From an uncultured Flavobacteriales bacterium (GTDB lineage Bacteria > Bacteroidota > Bacteroidia > Flavobacteriales > JBLHRE01), in contig CAKZPI010000011.1 in the NCBI GenBank assembly GCA_937139155.1, positions 62,001-126,000 of the forward strand: DNA of 64,000 nucleotides. Direction: 5' to 3'. Each line of letters starts with the position of its first letter. The stretch's first letter is position 1. Under the pieces are notes generated by a model. That model was not told where the DNA came from. It saw nothing but the letters and a program-made list of their open reading frames with translations, and did no database searches. The translations under genes and the position numbers were made by a program. Positions 16,485 to 25,923 of the stretch are shown piece by piece.

Positions 16485-19400
16485 TCATCGAATCAAGGAG
16501 AAATGCCCTGATCTATTGTAGTCTTGAGACCTTGACCTACCATGTATTACATAAAAATAGGTTCCTTCAGCCGCTGGTGAGCCATTGAAAAGACCATCCC
16601 AGCCTATGTTCGGTCTATGCAGTACGGCCACTTGGGTTCCCCATCTATTGTAGATTTCCAATCGGTAATCAATAAAAGAGCAATCAATAAAAGGGGTTAA
16701 CTCATCATTTTGACCATCGTTGTTTGGGGTGAAAACATCGGGCATTTCCACCAAACAATCGCACCCTAAATCATATACAATGATGGTGTCTCGGTCAAAG
16801 CCACAACCATTCGAGGCTCCTGCCCAGAAAAGACCCGGACCAAAAATGTACCGGTTGGGTCCGGACACCCCATTGTTCCATGTAATGAAAGCGTTGGTAC
16901 TGGTTGTGAGCAATAACGAGTCGCCTTTACATATGCCAATATCTTCACCCAATTCAACATAAGGAAGCTCAGATTCAATAACATTGATGGTGTCAACAGA
17001 GAGGCATCCGTCGGTGAATGCGCCCACATAAATTATTCCCGGGAAGTCAACCAAAATGCTATCGCTGCTTTCACCGGTACTCCAAAGAATAGAATCAGGC
17101 GTTCCGGAAAGGTTGGGGTTTAGCCAAATGCTGTCTCCTTCGCAGTAGAAAACCTCATCACTGGCAAATGAAACGGTGGGTATGTTTAAGCCGGTTATCA
17201 AAATAGAATCACGATTCACGCAGCCATTGGTATCTGTGGTTTCTAGCCAATACAAGCTGCTTTGTCCGGCAATTACCATTAGGTTAATGCTGGTATCATT
17301 GCTTCCGGTTGACCAATTGAAATCGGTAAAGGCGGCAAGAGAGTCAGGACTTAGGCTGATGATGCTTCCTGGGCATAGGCTGGTGTCATTTCCTAGAAAG
17401 GGTTTTGGAGCAAGGTTGGGTAAAAGCTCAATGGAGTCTCGCTTAATACAACCATTTTCTTCTACCTCAAGCCAGTAAATCCCGGGGTCTGTGCAAGCAA
17501 GTGTTGCTCCTCCAGAGCCATCTGACCAGGTAATGTTTCCTGCACCTGAATAGCTAAGAATGATGGTTTCATTTTCACAAATCACTCGATCAGGACCTAG
17601 GGATACTGCGGGGAGGCTGAAAATGGTAAGGTCAATGGAGTCGCGGGCGGTGCAGCCATTTGTATCGGTTACTTCAACCCAATAGATTCCTGAACTGCTT
17701 GAGGAAGAAATAGGAAACGTTTGTCCTGAAGACCCATCCTGCCAAAGGTAAGAGGCATAATTTCCGGCATCTAAGAAATAAAAGCCATCCAGGCAGAGGG
17801 AGGTGTCGTTGCCGAGGAAAACGTTTGGTTCTGCAAATGCATGCAGATAAAATGAGTCTTGGATAGGGCAGCTTAAACCGGAATCAATGTTTACGTATAT
17901 ATATCCGGTATATCCGGTTGAAAAAGTGGTAGAACAGGTATCACAATCTACCGCGTTGCTGGGTGACCAGGATACTGAATTCGCTCCCAAGACGTCAAGG
18001 TAAAGGCTGTCTCCTGCACAAAAAACACTGGTATCAGGGATGTTATAAGTTGCTGGTGTAGCAGGGCTTATCTTTATGGAATCGGTTACAAAGCAAGAGT
18101 CAGGGTTACCAACGGTTACATAATAGGTGGCTGAAATATTTCCATAGGCCGTGAAGGTAGAATCTGAACTCCCATCCTGCCAAAGATAGCTGTCAAATGA
18201 GCCAGGATAAAGAACTAGTGAATCAGAAGAACAAATGCTTGTGTCATTGGGAAGGCTAGGTAAAATTACCGGAGGTGCTAAGACCTGAACCAATATTGTG
18301 TCGTAAAAGGCGCAGGAGGAGCCAGTGTCAACAGCAACCGTATAAGTAATATTTGTGTCTGTGCTTACCCAAGGATTTGGGCAGTCGGTGCATGACAAAC
18401 CTGCCGCAGGGCTCCAAATGTATTGAGTGCCTCCCGAAGCATCAATTTGAATTGAATCGCCAAGACAATAAGATGTATCATTTAAGGGGGCAGGGGGACA
18501 GATACAGGCTCCAGGTCCCTTGCTTAATAAAGCCGTGAACTGAGGACTTAGATTCGAATTAATGGAGATAATGTTGCTTAGGGTCTCTTGATTGCCGAAG
18601 GGATAATTACCAACCGGCTGTAAAATGGGGTTTACCGCTTTTTCGCATCTACCTTGAAAAGGGTACAAGAAGTTTAGGTGAGCGCGAATGGTTCCAGTAA
18701 TGCTATAATTGGTAAGAAAGACATTCTGCCCGGTTTTTATCGTTTGCGAATTAAAGTTTATCGGGTAATGCACCTGATCATGAATATTAATGTCAAGCGT
18801 ATTCAAAATATTCCCCAAACTGTCAAGGCTGATGCTATACACATGATCAAACCCCAATACCGTTTCAGAGTAAATAATGAAAGGGGATTCATTTTGATCT
18901 AAGCCCAAACTTAAAAGCAAGTTTGTGAAGGATTGATTCCTAAAAGAGGTAAACCAAACCATTGAGTCCTGAGCGGAAACTCTAGCTAGAAAAACGTCAT
19001 TTGTAATAGTTGTAGGAAGGATTTCTTCCTGATAGTTTCCAGCAAAATAAATCGAACCATCCTGTGCCATGATTGAGCTGGTCCCAGTGAACTGGTCATC
19101 TGCTGTATTTAAGATTTCGAAAAACGTCCGTTTCAGAATGCTTCCGTCTGAGATTCTAAGGGAGTATATAGCCAGTTGGTCTCTAGGGCTGCTTTGCCCA
19201 GCTGAGTAATAGAAAGCCATTTTCACCGTGGAATCATTTGAGAAATGAAGCCCCGTTAGTTTCATGCGAAACTGTGAATAGGTTTTTTCCCATAGGGTAT
19301 TTCCATTGAGATCCATATTGATCAGGGTGACATCATAGGGAATGGAGCGGTTTATTCCGATTAAAAGGTTTCCGTCAGCGGTGAGCTTTATAATATTTCG

Positions 19401-19838
19401 AGTTACCAGGGTATTAGGCCCTGAGTTTGAGAAGGAGACCTCTTTTTCCCAAACTACATTACCTCCTGCGTCTAATCTCCAAATAACCCCTTTTAAATTT
19501 GAGGTTCCCTGAGGTCTATAGGTTGCAAGAACTACCAGACCAGTATCGGGTAAGGCTACGGCCTCCATCGGATGAGTAGACATAGAGTCTGGAAGGCCAA
19601 GGGTTTGGGTCCAAGCTATGTTTCTCGCCGAGTCAAGCTTGGTTATTTGGTACATTCTTTTTGGAGCACCCGAAGCAATTGCATCTGCAAGAACCCCCCC
19701 TAAAGCAAGGTTTCCGTCTTCAAGCTCAGTCACCATACTAAGGTTCATGCTCGAGGTTCCGCTGAATTCTACATATTCATTGGCTTGGCCAAAAAGTTGA
19801 AAGGGAAGCGAGAGAATAAGCAAGTATAAGGTTCGCAT
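16485..19838 (-). CDS. T9SS type B cargo (gliding-motility-associated C-terminal domain) with Ig-like repeats
   Basis: A 1117-residue exported protein. The signal peptide is MRTLYLLILSLPFQLFGQ. Residues ~20-450 form a propeller-like region (repeated WxLDxxGNVVW / NGNTLWEKTY units). From ~460 to ~1010 there are about seven Ig/PKD-like repeats of a LGNDTSLC ... YLWQDGSS ... YWVEVTDTNGCTARDSI type, each with a Cys pair. The last ~85 residues are a type B T9SS sorting domain: MPDVFTPNNDGQNDEL ... YRLEIYNRWGTQV ... GWDGLFNGSPAAEGTYFYVI. It should be secreted and held at the cell surface; adhesin-like function is inferred. The next T9SS protein is upstream in the same orientation. Confidence 0.9.
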   Translation of the reverse strand: MRTLYLLILSLPFQLFGQANEYVEFSGTSSMNLSMVTELEDGNLALGGVLADAIASGAPKRMYQITKLDSARNIAWTQTLGLPDSMSTHPMEAVALPDTGLVVLATYRPQGTSNLKGVIWRLDAGGNVVWEKEVSFSNSGPNTLVTRNIIKLTADGNLLIGINRSIPYDVTLINMDLNGNTLWEKTYSQFRMKLTGLHFSNDSTVKMAFYYSAGQSSPRDQLAIYSLRISDGSILKRTFFEILNTADDQFTGTSSIMAQDGSIYFAGNYQEEILPTTITNDVFLARVSAQDSMVWFTSFRNQSFTNLLLSLGLDQNESPFIIYSETVLGFDHVYSISLDSLGNILNTLDINIHDQVHYPINFNSQTIKTGQNVFLTNYSITGTIRAHLNFLYPFQGRCEKAVNPILQPVGNYPFGNQETLSNIISINSNLSPQFTALLSKGPGACICPPAPLNDTSYCLGDSIQIDASGGTQYIWSPAAGLSCTDCPNPWVSTDTNITYTVAVDTGSSCAFYDTILVQVLAPPVILPSLPNDTSICSSDSLVLYPGSFDSYLWQDGSSDSTFTAYGNISATYYVTVGNPDSCFVTDSIKISPATPATYNIPDTSVFCAGDSLYLDVLGANSVSWSPSNAVDCDTCSTTFSTGYTGYIYVNIDSGLSCPIQDSFYLHAFAEPNVFLGNDTSLCLDGFYFLDAGNYASYLWQDGSSGQTFPISSSSSSGIYWVEVTDTNGCTARDSIDLTIFSLPAVSLGPDRVICENETIILSYSGAGNITWSDGSGGATLACTDPGIYWLEVEENGCIKRDSIELLPNLAPKPFLGNDTSLCPGSIISLSPDSLAAFTDFNWSTGSNDTSINLMVIAGQSSLYWLETTDTNGCVNRDSILITGLNIPTVSFASDEVFYCEGDSIWLNPNLSGTPDSILWSTGESSDSILVDFPGIIYVGAFTDGCLSVDTINVIESELPYVELGEDIGICKGDSLLLTTSTNAFITWNNGVSGPNRYIFGPGLFWAGASNGCGFDRDTIIVYDLGCDCLVEMPDVFTPNNDGQNDELTPFIDCSFIDYRLEIYNRWGTQVAVLHRPNIGWDGLFNGSPAAEGTYFYVIHGRSRSQDYNRSGHFSLIR

Positions 19839-19881
19839 GACGGTTTCTTGTTGACTGGGTGAATATACAATCTCTAAACAA

Positions 19882-19918
19882 AAATCCCCTGTACTGATTG
19901 CTCAGATTACAGGGGATT
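19882..19918 (-). terminator. Intrinsic terminator after the type A cargo gene
   Basis: AATCCCCTGTA and TACAGGGGATT pair around a 14-base loop. On the minus strand the stem is followed by a T-rich tract (ATTTTTGTTTAG). Confidence 0.75.
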
Positions 19919-19939
19919 GAATTTCATTATTAAAGGAAT

Positions 19940-21445
19940 CTACTGCTTAAGGTACCTGGTTTCATGCTTGGTTTCCTCTCCCATGAAATGCAGGATATAA
20001 AGTCCTTTCGGTAAGTCGCTCAAATCAAGGGTCTGAAGATTGCTTTGACTCCATGATTTCATCAATTGCCCCGTTGAATTATAAACAAGAACTTGATTGA
20101 AATTGAAATTAACATCTACCTTGATTTGACCCTGTCCCGGATTTGGGTAAAGGTTTAGTTTCAAGGCTTGATCTGGAGTTCCTAAGCTTTCTTCAAGGCA
20201 ACTTGATTCTGCCAAAATATTTAAACTTCCCATCACCGGATTGTCGCTGGTAATAGCAGGAGAGGTAAGATTTACACTGGCGTTCAGTGGAGACGTGCTG
20301 AACTGGCTTGAAGCGTTTGAGCCTTGGGTAAGGTATGAGGCCTGACAGGGAAGCATTCCGTTTTCTTTGAAAAACTGAATTCCGAAATGGTAGCCTGAAT
20401 TATACGCGTTCATGGCCACAAAAGCGTAACCTCCGTTATAGGCCAATGCCCTGGCGTCATTTACATTGATTGGGGCAATGTTTGGAAGGATTTTGAAATC
20501 TAGGCTTCCAAGTGAATTCAATCGGTAAAGCTCAGAATTGCTTGAAACGGCCAAGGGCTTCAAGGGGTCGCTACCCGGAGCAAATTTGAAGCTTAGTTCA
20601 AAATTCGAGGAATAGGTATACATAGAAGTAGGTAGGCCTAAGGTATCAAGGTTAACTACTCCTTCTCCATCCGCGCCAAAAAAGGTTGCGGCTAACATGA
20701 TGCCATTATTGGTGGCGTGAAGGTTTTGTGGAACGATGAAATTGTGATTAGGAGAGGTAAAGGAATGGGCATTTTGAATGGTAAATGCCTTGTCAAGTAC
20801 CAAAACTTTAACCTCCATGTTACCCTGACCAATCAAGTAGTATTTTTTATCCTGCTCTAAAAAGGTAACGTCCTCAAAACTGCCTGTGCCACCACTGCTT
20901 AGCTGGGTGGAAAACTCATAGGCATTTAATAGACTAAGGTTTTGGTCGAGGTGAAGGAGATGTGCCTTGGCGGAAGTACCGGATTCGTTTGAAACCAAAA
21001 CAATGCTCTGGTCGCTTAGAAAATGCAGCTTGCTTGAAACTCGGTTTCCTTGGAAGGTTAATTCTTTGCTTAATAGATGTGAACCATTCGGTCCAAACTT
21101 CAGTAAAAAGGCCTTGGTAGCCCTGGATCGAACCACAAAAATTTCGCCGGTGGTAGGGTGTACAATTAGGTCTACATGGTTAGAGAAGGTTGGGGTAATG
21201 CTTGATTTTGCCCAAAGCTCGTTACCTGCGGTATCAAGACCTGCAACCATGATTCGGTCATAGCCGGTACTATCTCGGTAAACGCCGGCAATAATAACCT
21301 CACCGGTGAAAGAATTGTACTTGGTTTCAAGATCAAAAAAGCCCGCAAAGGCATCTTGTAATAAGTAGCCTTTTGACCAGTGATTTTGGCCAAACGAGCT
21401 TAATGTCATGCTCAATGCAATTAGCGCGAGGGTGAATTTTTTCAT
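19940..21445 (-). CDS. T9SS type A cargo protein
   Basis: A 501-residue exported protein starting with signal peptide MKKFTLALIALSMTLSSFGQ. The middle consists of repeated short segments of the LDTAGNELWAKSS / HLDQNLSLLNAYEFS style, resembling a beta-propeller, similar in design to the first part of the neighbouring type B cargo. The C-terminal ~75 residues are a type A sorting domain (LNLYPNPGQGQIKVDV ... QVLVYNSTGQLMKSW ... LPKGLYILHFMG). No enzyme motif was seen; function is unknown. It has its own terminator. Confidence 0.85.
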   Translation of the reverse strand: MKKFTLALIALSMTLSSFGQNHWSKGYLLQDAFAGFFDLETKYNSFTGEVIIAGVYRDSTGYDRIMVAGLDTAGNELWAKSSITPTFSNHVDLIVHPTTGEIFVVRSRATKAFLLKFGPNGSHLLSKELTFQGNRVSSKLHFLSDQSIVLVSNESGTSAKAHLLHLDQNLSLLNAYEFSTQLSSGGTGSFEDVTFLEQDKKYYLIGQGNMEVKVLVLDKAFTIQNAHSFTSPNHNFIVPQNLHATNNGIMLAATFFGADGEGVVNLDTLGLPTSMYTYSSNFELSFKFAPGSDPLKPLAVSSNSELYRLNSLGSLDFKILPNIAPINVNDARALAYNGGYAFVAMNAYNSGYHFGIQFFKENGMLPCQASYLTQGSNASSQFSTSPLNASVNLTSPAITSDNPVMGSLNILAESSCLEESLGTPDQALKLNLYPNPGQGQIKVDVNFNFNQVLVYNSTGQLMKSWSQSNLQTLDLSDLPKGLYILHFMGEETKHETRYLKQ

Positions 21446-21560
21446 TCCAATTTGGTTTGGTGATTAGTCGGTTGCCAAATATAGAAATATGACCCAAATC
21501 ATTTTCCCCTTAATGTAAATAAATTGAGATCATTCGCTTTTCCTAAGAGGGGATAAGCTT

Positions 21561-21568
21561 TACCTTCG
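21561..21568 (+). promoter_or_regulatory. -7-like element for the aldehyde dehydrogenase
   Basis: TACCTTCG (one mismatch to TAnnTTTG) ends 5 bp before the ATG at 21574, a near-leaderless arrangement like that of mrp. Confidence 0.45.
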
Positions 21569-21573
21569 TAAGC

Positions 21574-23028
21574 ATGGGTAGAAAAACAATTTATGCAGAC
21601 CTAATTCATCAGGCCAATTTCATCAATGGAAAATGGGAAAAAAAGGCAGAATCTGGTTATTTAGAAATTCTTGAAAAATTTGACCAATTTACTATAGCTG
21701 AGATTCCATGGGCATCGGACTCGCAAATTGAAGATGCGGTTCAAGGAGCAATCAAGGCCAGAAAAGAGCTGAAATCTTGGTCGGCCGAAAGGCGATCAGG
21801 GCTTTTGAATAAGCTGGCAGAAATGGTATTGAGTCAGAAAGAAGCCTTTGCTCAACTCATCGTACACGAGGCTGGAAAGCCATTATCCTATGCTCGAACG
21901 GAAATTGACCGAGCCTGCACAACCTTGAAGGCTTCCGCACGCGAGGCTTTAAACCTTTCAGGAGAGGCAATAAACATTGACTTGGATGCGGGTAAGGGAA
22001 AAAAGGCATGGGTAAAGCCCTTTCCCATTCATCCCGTGGTTTGCATAACCCCTTTCAACTTTCCTCTGAATCTTCTTTTGCATAAAATCGCTCCGGCCTT
22101 GGCCGTGGGTACAACGGCTGTGGTAAAACCATCTGTTCAGTCGCCTCTTTCAGCCCTTGCCCTGGCTAAAATGATTGATGAGGTTGGGTTTCCGAAAGGG
22201 TCTGTTTCTGTGTTGATGGCCAAAAATGAGCTTGCCGAGTCTTTGGTGCGCCACCCTGAAATGGGGATGCTGTCTTTTACCGGCTCGGATAAGGTGGGCT
22301 GGAAATTAAAATCCCTTTCGGGGAAGAAAAAGGTATGCCTGGAGCTTGGCGGAAATGCCGCTGCTTTGGTAGATGAAACGAATTCAAATCTTGAGGAAAT
22401 TGCCTCTGAACTGGCTTACGCCGGAAATCTTTACGCGGGTCAAATCTGCATTTCAACCCAGCGAATTTACGTGGTTGAATCCGTTTTCGAAGTCTTTAAA
22501 AATCATTTGATACAGGCGCTAAAAGGCGTCAAATCAGGCAACCCCCTAGATTCAGATGTGGTCAACGGTCCGCTTATCTCAAGAATCCATTTAAATCGAA
22601 TTCAAGAATGGGTGGATGAAGCCAAATCTCAAGGGGCGGAAGTTTTGTTTGGGGGAGGCGTTTTGGATGCCGAGCATAATGTATTTCAACCCACCCTTAT
22701 TACCCATACAAGAAGGGGAATGAAGGTTGTTGATGAAGAGGTTTTTGGTCCGGTACTTATTCTTGAACCAGTAGATAACTTCGAAGCTGGTCTGGCTGCT
22801 ATAAATGATTCTCGGTACGGACTTCAAGCAGGGGTTTTTACTGAAATTCAAGAACGGGTGAATCAAGCTCATGAGGAGCTAGAAGTTGGTGGGGTTATCA
22901 TGAATGGTTCTCCCGGATTTAGGGTTGATACCATGCCTTACGGGGGCGTGAAAGATTCAGGTCTTGGTAGGGAAGGCGTGAAATATGCCATGGAAGAAAT
23001 GACCGAGCCTAGACTCTTGGTTTATTAG
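21574..23028 (+). CDS. NAD(P)-dependent aldehyde dehydrogenase
   Basis: A 484-residue member of the ALDH superfamily that oxidises an aldehyde to the acid. Visible elements: the cofactor segment ITPFNFPLNLLLHKIAPALAVG with VVKPS, FTGSDKVGW, catalytic Glu in CLELGGNAA, catalytic Cys in GQICISTQR, and EEVFGPVL near the C-terminus. The full length is typical. It most resembles the lactaldehyde/glyceraldehyde-3-phosphate (non-phosphorylating) group by general layout, but the substrate cannot be fixed from sequence. It is monocistronic, convergent with nadE (26 bp apart). Confidence 0.92.
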   Translation: MGRKTIYADLIHQANFINGKWEKKAESGYLEILEKFDQFTIAEIPWASDSQIEDAVQGAIKARKELKSWSAERRSGLLNKLAEMVLSQKEAFAQLIVHEAGKPLSYARTEIDRACTTLKASAREALNLSGEAINIDLDAGKGKKAWVKPFPIHPVVCITPFNFPLNLLLHKIAPALAVGTTAVVKPSVQSPLSALALAKMIDEVGFPKGSVSVLMAKNELAESLVRHPEMGMLSFTGSDKVGWKLKSLSGKKKVCLELGGNAAALVDETNSNLEEIASELAYAGNLYAGQICISTQRIYVVESVFEVFKNHLIQALKGVKSGNPLDSDVVNGPLISRIHLNRIQEWVDEAKSQGAEVLFGGGVLDAEHNVFQPTLITHTRRGMKVVDEEVFGPVLILEPVDNFEAGLAAINDSRYGLQAGVFTEIQERVNQAHEELEVGGVIMNGSPGFRVDTMPYGGVKDSGLGREGVKYAMEEMTEPRLLVY

Positions 23029-23054
23029 GGCTGCCCAGGCAATCAGGGATTCGC

Positions 23055-23834
23055 TTATTTCAAATCCTTCGGAATTTCACAAACCGGAATGGGCTCAATC
23101 TTATGTTTATTGGCCTTATTCAGCCTAGAAAAAATTTCATAAACCTCCTTTTTTCTTCCACTTAATTCATCTGGATTGCCCGAAAATTCCATGGCCCATT
23201 CAAGCTCAGGATAAGAAGCTCCCAATTGATCTTCATCCGTTCTAGCGTCTCCGAATAATCCGTCAGTTGGTGCAGCATTCTGAATAGCGTCAATGATGTT
23301 TAGCTCCTTAGCTAGGGCATAAACTTCCGTTTTATTGAGGTCGGCAATCGGACTTAGATCCACCCCTCCATCTCCATATTTTGTGAAGAATCCTACGCCG
23401 AAATCTTCAACCTTATTACCGGTTCCAACAACGAGCTTGCCTTCCAAACCTGCAAAATAATATAGGGTGCTCATCCTTAATCTGGCCCGGGTATTTGCCA
23501 GGGCCAATTCACGGTCTTTTTCCTCTTTTACTGGAGGCAGTTGCTCAACCATGGCATTGTAAACCGGGGTAAGGTCAATCGACTCAAACCGAACTTTGGG
23601 ATGCCGGTCTTGAAGCCAGCCAATATGCTCAAGGGCCCGGTTAACCTGGTCAAGGCTTTGGTAAATGGGCATTTCCAAGCAAATGACTTCTTCATCGGTC
23701 ATGGCCGCAAGGGTAGAGGTAAGGGCAGAGTCAATTCCACCGGAAACCCCTACTACAAATCCTGAGGTTCCTGCCTTTTGGTTATAGTCTTTCAACCATT
23801 GACGAATGTGATCTATAATTGCTGGGGTCTTCAT
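23055..23834 (-). CDS. nadE: NAD+ synthase (ammonia-type)
   Basis: A 259-residue protein performing the last step of NAD synthesis: deamido-NAD + ATP + NH3. The PP-loop GVSGGIDSA is at residues ~28-36. GTGNKVEDFGVGFFTKYGDGGVDLSPIADL is the deamido-NAD/ATP site signature (quoted here only in part: GFFTKYGDGGVDLSPI). There is no N-terminal nitrilase (glutaminase) domain, so it is the short form that uses free ammonia. In Flavobacteria nadE often lies close to gldB/gldC, as here. Confidence 0.95.
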   Translation of the reverse strand: MKTPAIIDHIRQWLKDYNQKAGTSGFVVGVSGGIDSALTSTLAAMTDEEVICLEMPIYQSLDQVNRALEHIGWLQDRHPKVRFESIDLTPVYNAMVEQLPPVKEEKDRELALANTRARLRMSTLYYFAGLEGKLVVGTGNKVEDFGVGFFTKYGDGGVDLSPIADLNKTEVYALAKELNIIDAIQNAAPTDGLFGDARTDEDQLGASYPELEWAMEFSGNPDELSGRKKEVYEIFSRLNKANKHKIEPIPVCEIPKDLK

Positions 23835-23845
23835 GTTTCGGCGAA

Positions 23846-23877
23846 TAAAAAACCCGTTTAACCTAGGTCAAACGGGC
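23846..23877 (-). terminator. Intrinsic terminator of the outer-membrane barrel gene
   Basis: CCCGTTT (23853-23859) pairs with AAACGGG (23870-23876). On the minus strand it is followed by a run of six T, directly downstream of the gene ending at 23898. Confidence 0.75.
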
Positions 23878-23897
23878 TTATATTAAGATTGAATTCC

Positions 23898-24557
23898 TTA
23901 GAAAATAACGGCCACGTTAATGGCCAAGTTTTTATACTTGATGGTTTCGTTATCGTTGTCCAAAGCAGGTTTCCGGTTCACCATATCGTTGAAGTTATTG
24001 GTGAGGGTTGCTCCAAGGATAATGCTTGTTGAGCCGCCTAGATTGTATTCGGCGCCCAAGCCAATTTTCATGGCTGTTTTAAAAAGGGCAGACATGGGTT
24101 CAGATGCATCTGGAAAAACGTCCTCCTCATCAATGGCATCGTCGGCGAAAGCAAAATCATCTGAAATTCTAAATCCGGCAGATAGCCCAATGCGCGCGAA
24201 ATAGGTCATATAACCAATTTCTTTGGTGCGCATTTTAAGCAAGATGGGGACCTCTACGTATTCAGGTTTGAGGTTAAGGGTATAAACGCCCGATGTTGTA
24301 TCGGTTGCATCCGAGAATTCAATTTGCCCTCCGTCAAAAGAATGGTAAACCCCTGAAGAGATTAGGTAGTTTTCCGCGAAAGCGTACTCTAGCAAGAGTC
24401 CGTAGTTGAATTTAAGTTGAAGATTTGATTCAATATCATCCGTACTTGTTGGGGTCCAGTTGAAGGTTGGAGAGCCTTCAATTCCGAAACGAAGTTGGGC
24501 CTGAGCTCCAAATCCTAAACAAGTAAATAGGGTAAAAATGGCGAGGTACTTTTTCAT
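23898..24557 (-). CDS. Outer-membrane beta-barrel protein (PorT/porin-like)
   Basis: A 219-residue protein with signal peptide MKKYLAIFTLFTCLGFGAQA. It shows alternating hydrophobic beta strands and ends in an aromatic strand (NLAINVAVIF) as expected for BamA-dependent barrels. It resembles the small outer-membrane barrel family (PorT / OMP_b-brl_2) of Bacteroidota, for example LRFGIEGSPTFNW, YVEVPILLKM and GLGAEYNLG. Whether it is the T9SS component PorT itself cannot be decided. It is divergent from gldB with only 17 bp between start codons. Confidence 0.8.
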   Translation of the reverse strand: MKKYLAIFTLFTCLGFGAQAQLRFGIEGSPTFNWTPTSTDDIESNLQLKFNYGLLLEYAFAENYLISSGVYHSFDGGQIEFSDATDTTSGVYTLNLKPEYVEVPILLKMRTKEIGYMTYFARIGLSAGFRISDDFAFADDAIDEEDVFPDASEPMSALFKTAMKIGLGAEYNLGGSTSIILGATLTNNFNDMVNRKPALDNDNETIKYKNLAINVAVIF

Positions 24558-24564
24558 AGTTTTG
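24557..24564 (+). promoter_or_regulatory. -7 element for gldB
   Basis: TAGTTTTG, a perfect TAnnTTTG, ends 10 bp before the gldB ATG at 24575. Upstream promoter DNA therefore lies inside the divergent barrel gene. Confidence 0.55.
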
Positions 24565-24574
24565 CTCCGATTTT

Positions 24575-25582
24575 ATGAAGGATTTAGTTTCAAAAATAGG
24601 ATTTTTCCATTCCCGTCAGGTATTTTTTTCCATCCTCCTGGGTGCAGGGCTAATGATTGGTTGCCAGTCTGACCCCTGGGATATTAATCCAAGCGCTGAT
24701 AACCAGCCTCTTGAGGTGGGTCGATTTGATCGTGCCTTTTTTCAGGAAGCGGATTCATTTCCGGTTCACTTCCATGAATTGGAGGAGAAATACCCAGTTT
24801 TTTTCGAGGAAAACAGACCCATGAGCTTCTGGAAAGAGATCCATCGCGATCAAGCTATGAGAAATCTTTTTGAGGCTTGTCAAGATGTTTTTCCAAATCT
24901 GGATTCAATTCAAGATGAATTGGGCAACTTATATGCTTTTGCTCAACATTATTATCCTGAAACCAAAAGGCCAAAAGCCTATGCCTATGTTTCTGGAATA
25001 GACCCTGAGTTCCCAGTAATTCTTGCCGATTCACTTTTGTTTATCGGTTTAGATAATTATTTGGGGAAGGACTACGAAGGTTATGGGTTTCTGCATTTAT
25101 ACCTTAGGCCAGAACGCTCCAAGCCATATTTGGTTCGGGATGTGGCAGAGAAAATTGCTCTAGAAAAACTAGGGCCGTGTATGAATTGTGAAACCCTCTT
25201 GGATGCCATGCTTTACAAGGGGAAGCAATTATTGGCTCTGGATGCATTTTTGCCCAATACCCCGGATTCTGTGAAAATTAAATTCAGTGGTCAGGAACTA
25301 GATTGGTGTGAGGAGAATGATTTTGGAATGTGGAGGTATTTGGTTGAAAACGATTTACTCTACGATCGATCGTTTAAAACCAAGCAAAGGTTTTTAGAGC
25401 CTGCACCCTTTACCAAATTTTATACCTCTGAAGATAAAGAATCGCCAGGTAGAGCTGGGGCTTGGATTGGCTGGCAAATTCTGAAAGCCTACCACCAAGA
25501 AACCGGGAAGCCATTGCAAGAAATACTCAAGGCGGAGTCAAGCGAGATTCTAGCCCAATCAAATTATAAGCCGAGAAGATGA
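24575..25582 (+). CDS. gldB: Gliding motility lipoprotein GldB
   Basis: A 335-residue lipoprotein. The signal peptide ends in lipobox LMIGC, so it is anchored by the Cys at about residue 30. The sequence matches the GldB family: VGRFDRAFFQ near the start, YPVFFEENRP, FPNLDSIQDELGNLYAFAQHYYPE, and a C-terminal PGRAGAWIGWQIL. GldB is needed for gliding in Flavobacterium johnsoniae and belongs to the gliding/T9SS gene set, though its exact role is unclear. It overlaps gldC by 4 bp. Confidence 0.92.
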   Translation: MKDLVSKIGFFHSRQVFFSILLGAGLMIGCQSDPWDINPSADNQPLEVGRFDRAFFQEADSFPVHFHELEEKYPVFFEENRPMSFWKEIHRDQAMRNLFEACQDVFPNLDSIQDELGNLYAFAQHYYPETKRPKAYAYVSGIDPEFPVILADSLLFIGLDNYLGKDYEGYGFLHLYLRPERSKPYLVRDVAEKIALEKLGPCMNCETLLDAMLYKGKQLLALDAFLPNTPDSVKIKFSGQELDWCEENDFGMWRYLVENDLLYDRSFKTKQRFLEPAPFTKFYTSEDKESPGRAGAWIGWQILKAYHQETGKPLQEILKAESSEILAQSNYKPRR

Positions 25583-25923
25583 AACACGAGAGCAAGATTA
25601 AAATTCACGTAGGATTGGATGAAAACCGGGTACCGGAAAAGCTCGAATGGGAAGCCGAAGATGGAGGCCAGAGAAAGTCTGAAACCAAGGCCATACTACT
25701 TTCGGTTTGGGAAGAAGCCACCGAAAATACGCTTAGAATTGATTTGTGGACCAAGGAAATGCGGGTAGATGAAATGAAAAAGCTCATTCATCAAACCATG
25801 CTTGGTCTTGCTGACACCCTTGAGCGTTCAGCCAATGAAGAGAAAATGGCTGGAGATATGCGTGACTTTGCTCGCTATTATGCCGAAAAGCTTGACCTTA
25901 TTCAAAAGCCGAAGGATCAATAG
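25579..25923 (+). CDS. gldC: Gliding motility protein GldC
   Basis: A 114-residue cytoplasmic-looking protein without signal peptide (SKIKIHVGLDENRVPEKLEWEA ... KAILLSVWEEATENTLRIDLWTKEM), shown here in part, that fits the GldC family. In F. johnsoniae gldB and gldC are adjacent and co-transcribed; here the ATG overlaps the gldB stop by 4 bp. GldC helps gliding but is not essential for it (family knowledge). Its 3' end overlaps the convergent engB by 26 bp. Confidence 0.92.
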   Translation: MKHESKIKIHVGLDENRVPEKLEWEAEDGGQRKSETKAILLSVWEEATENTLRIDLWTKEMRVDEMKKLIHQTMLGLADTLERSANEEKMAGDMRDFARYYAEKLDLIQKPKDQ

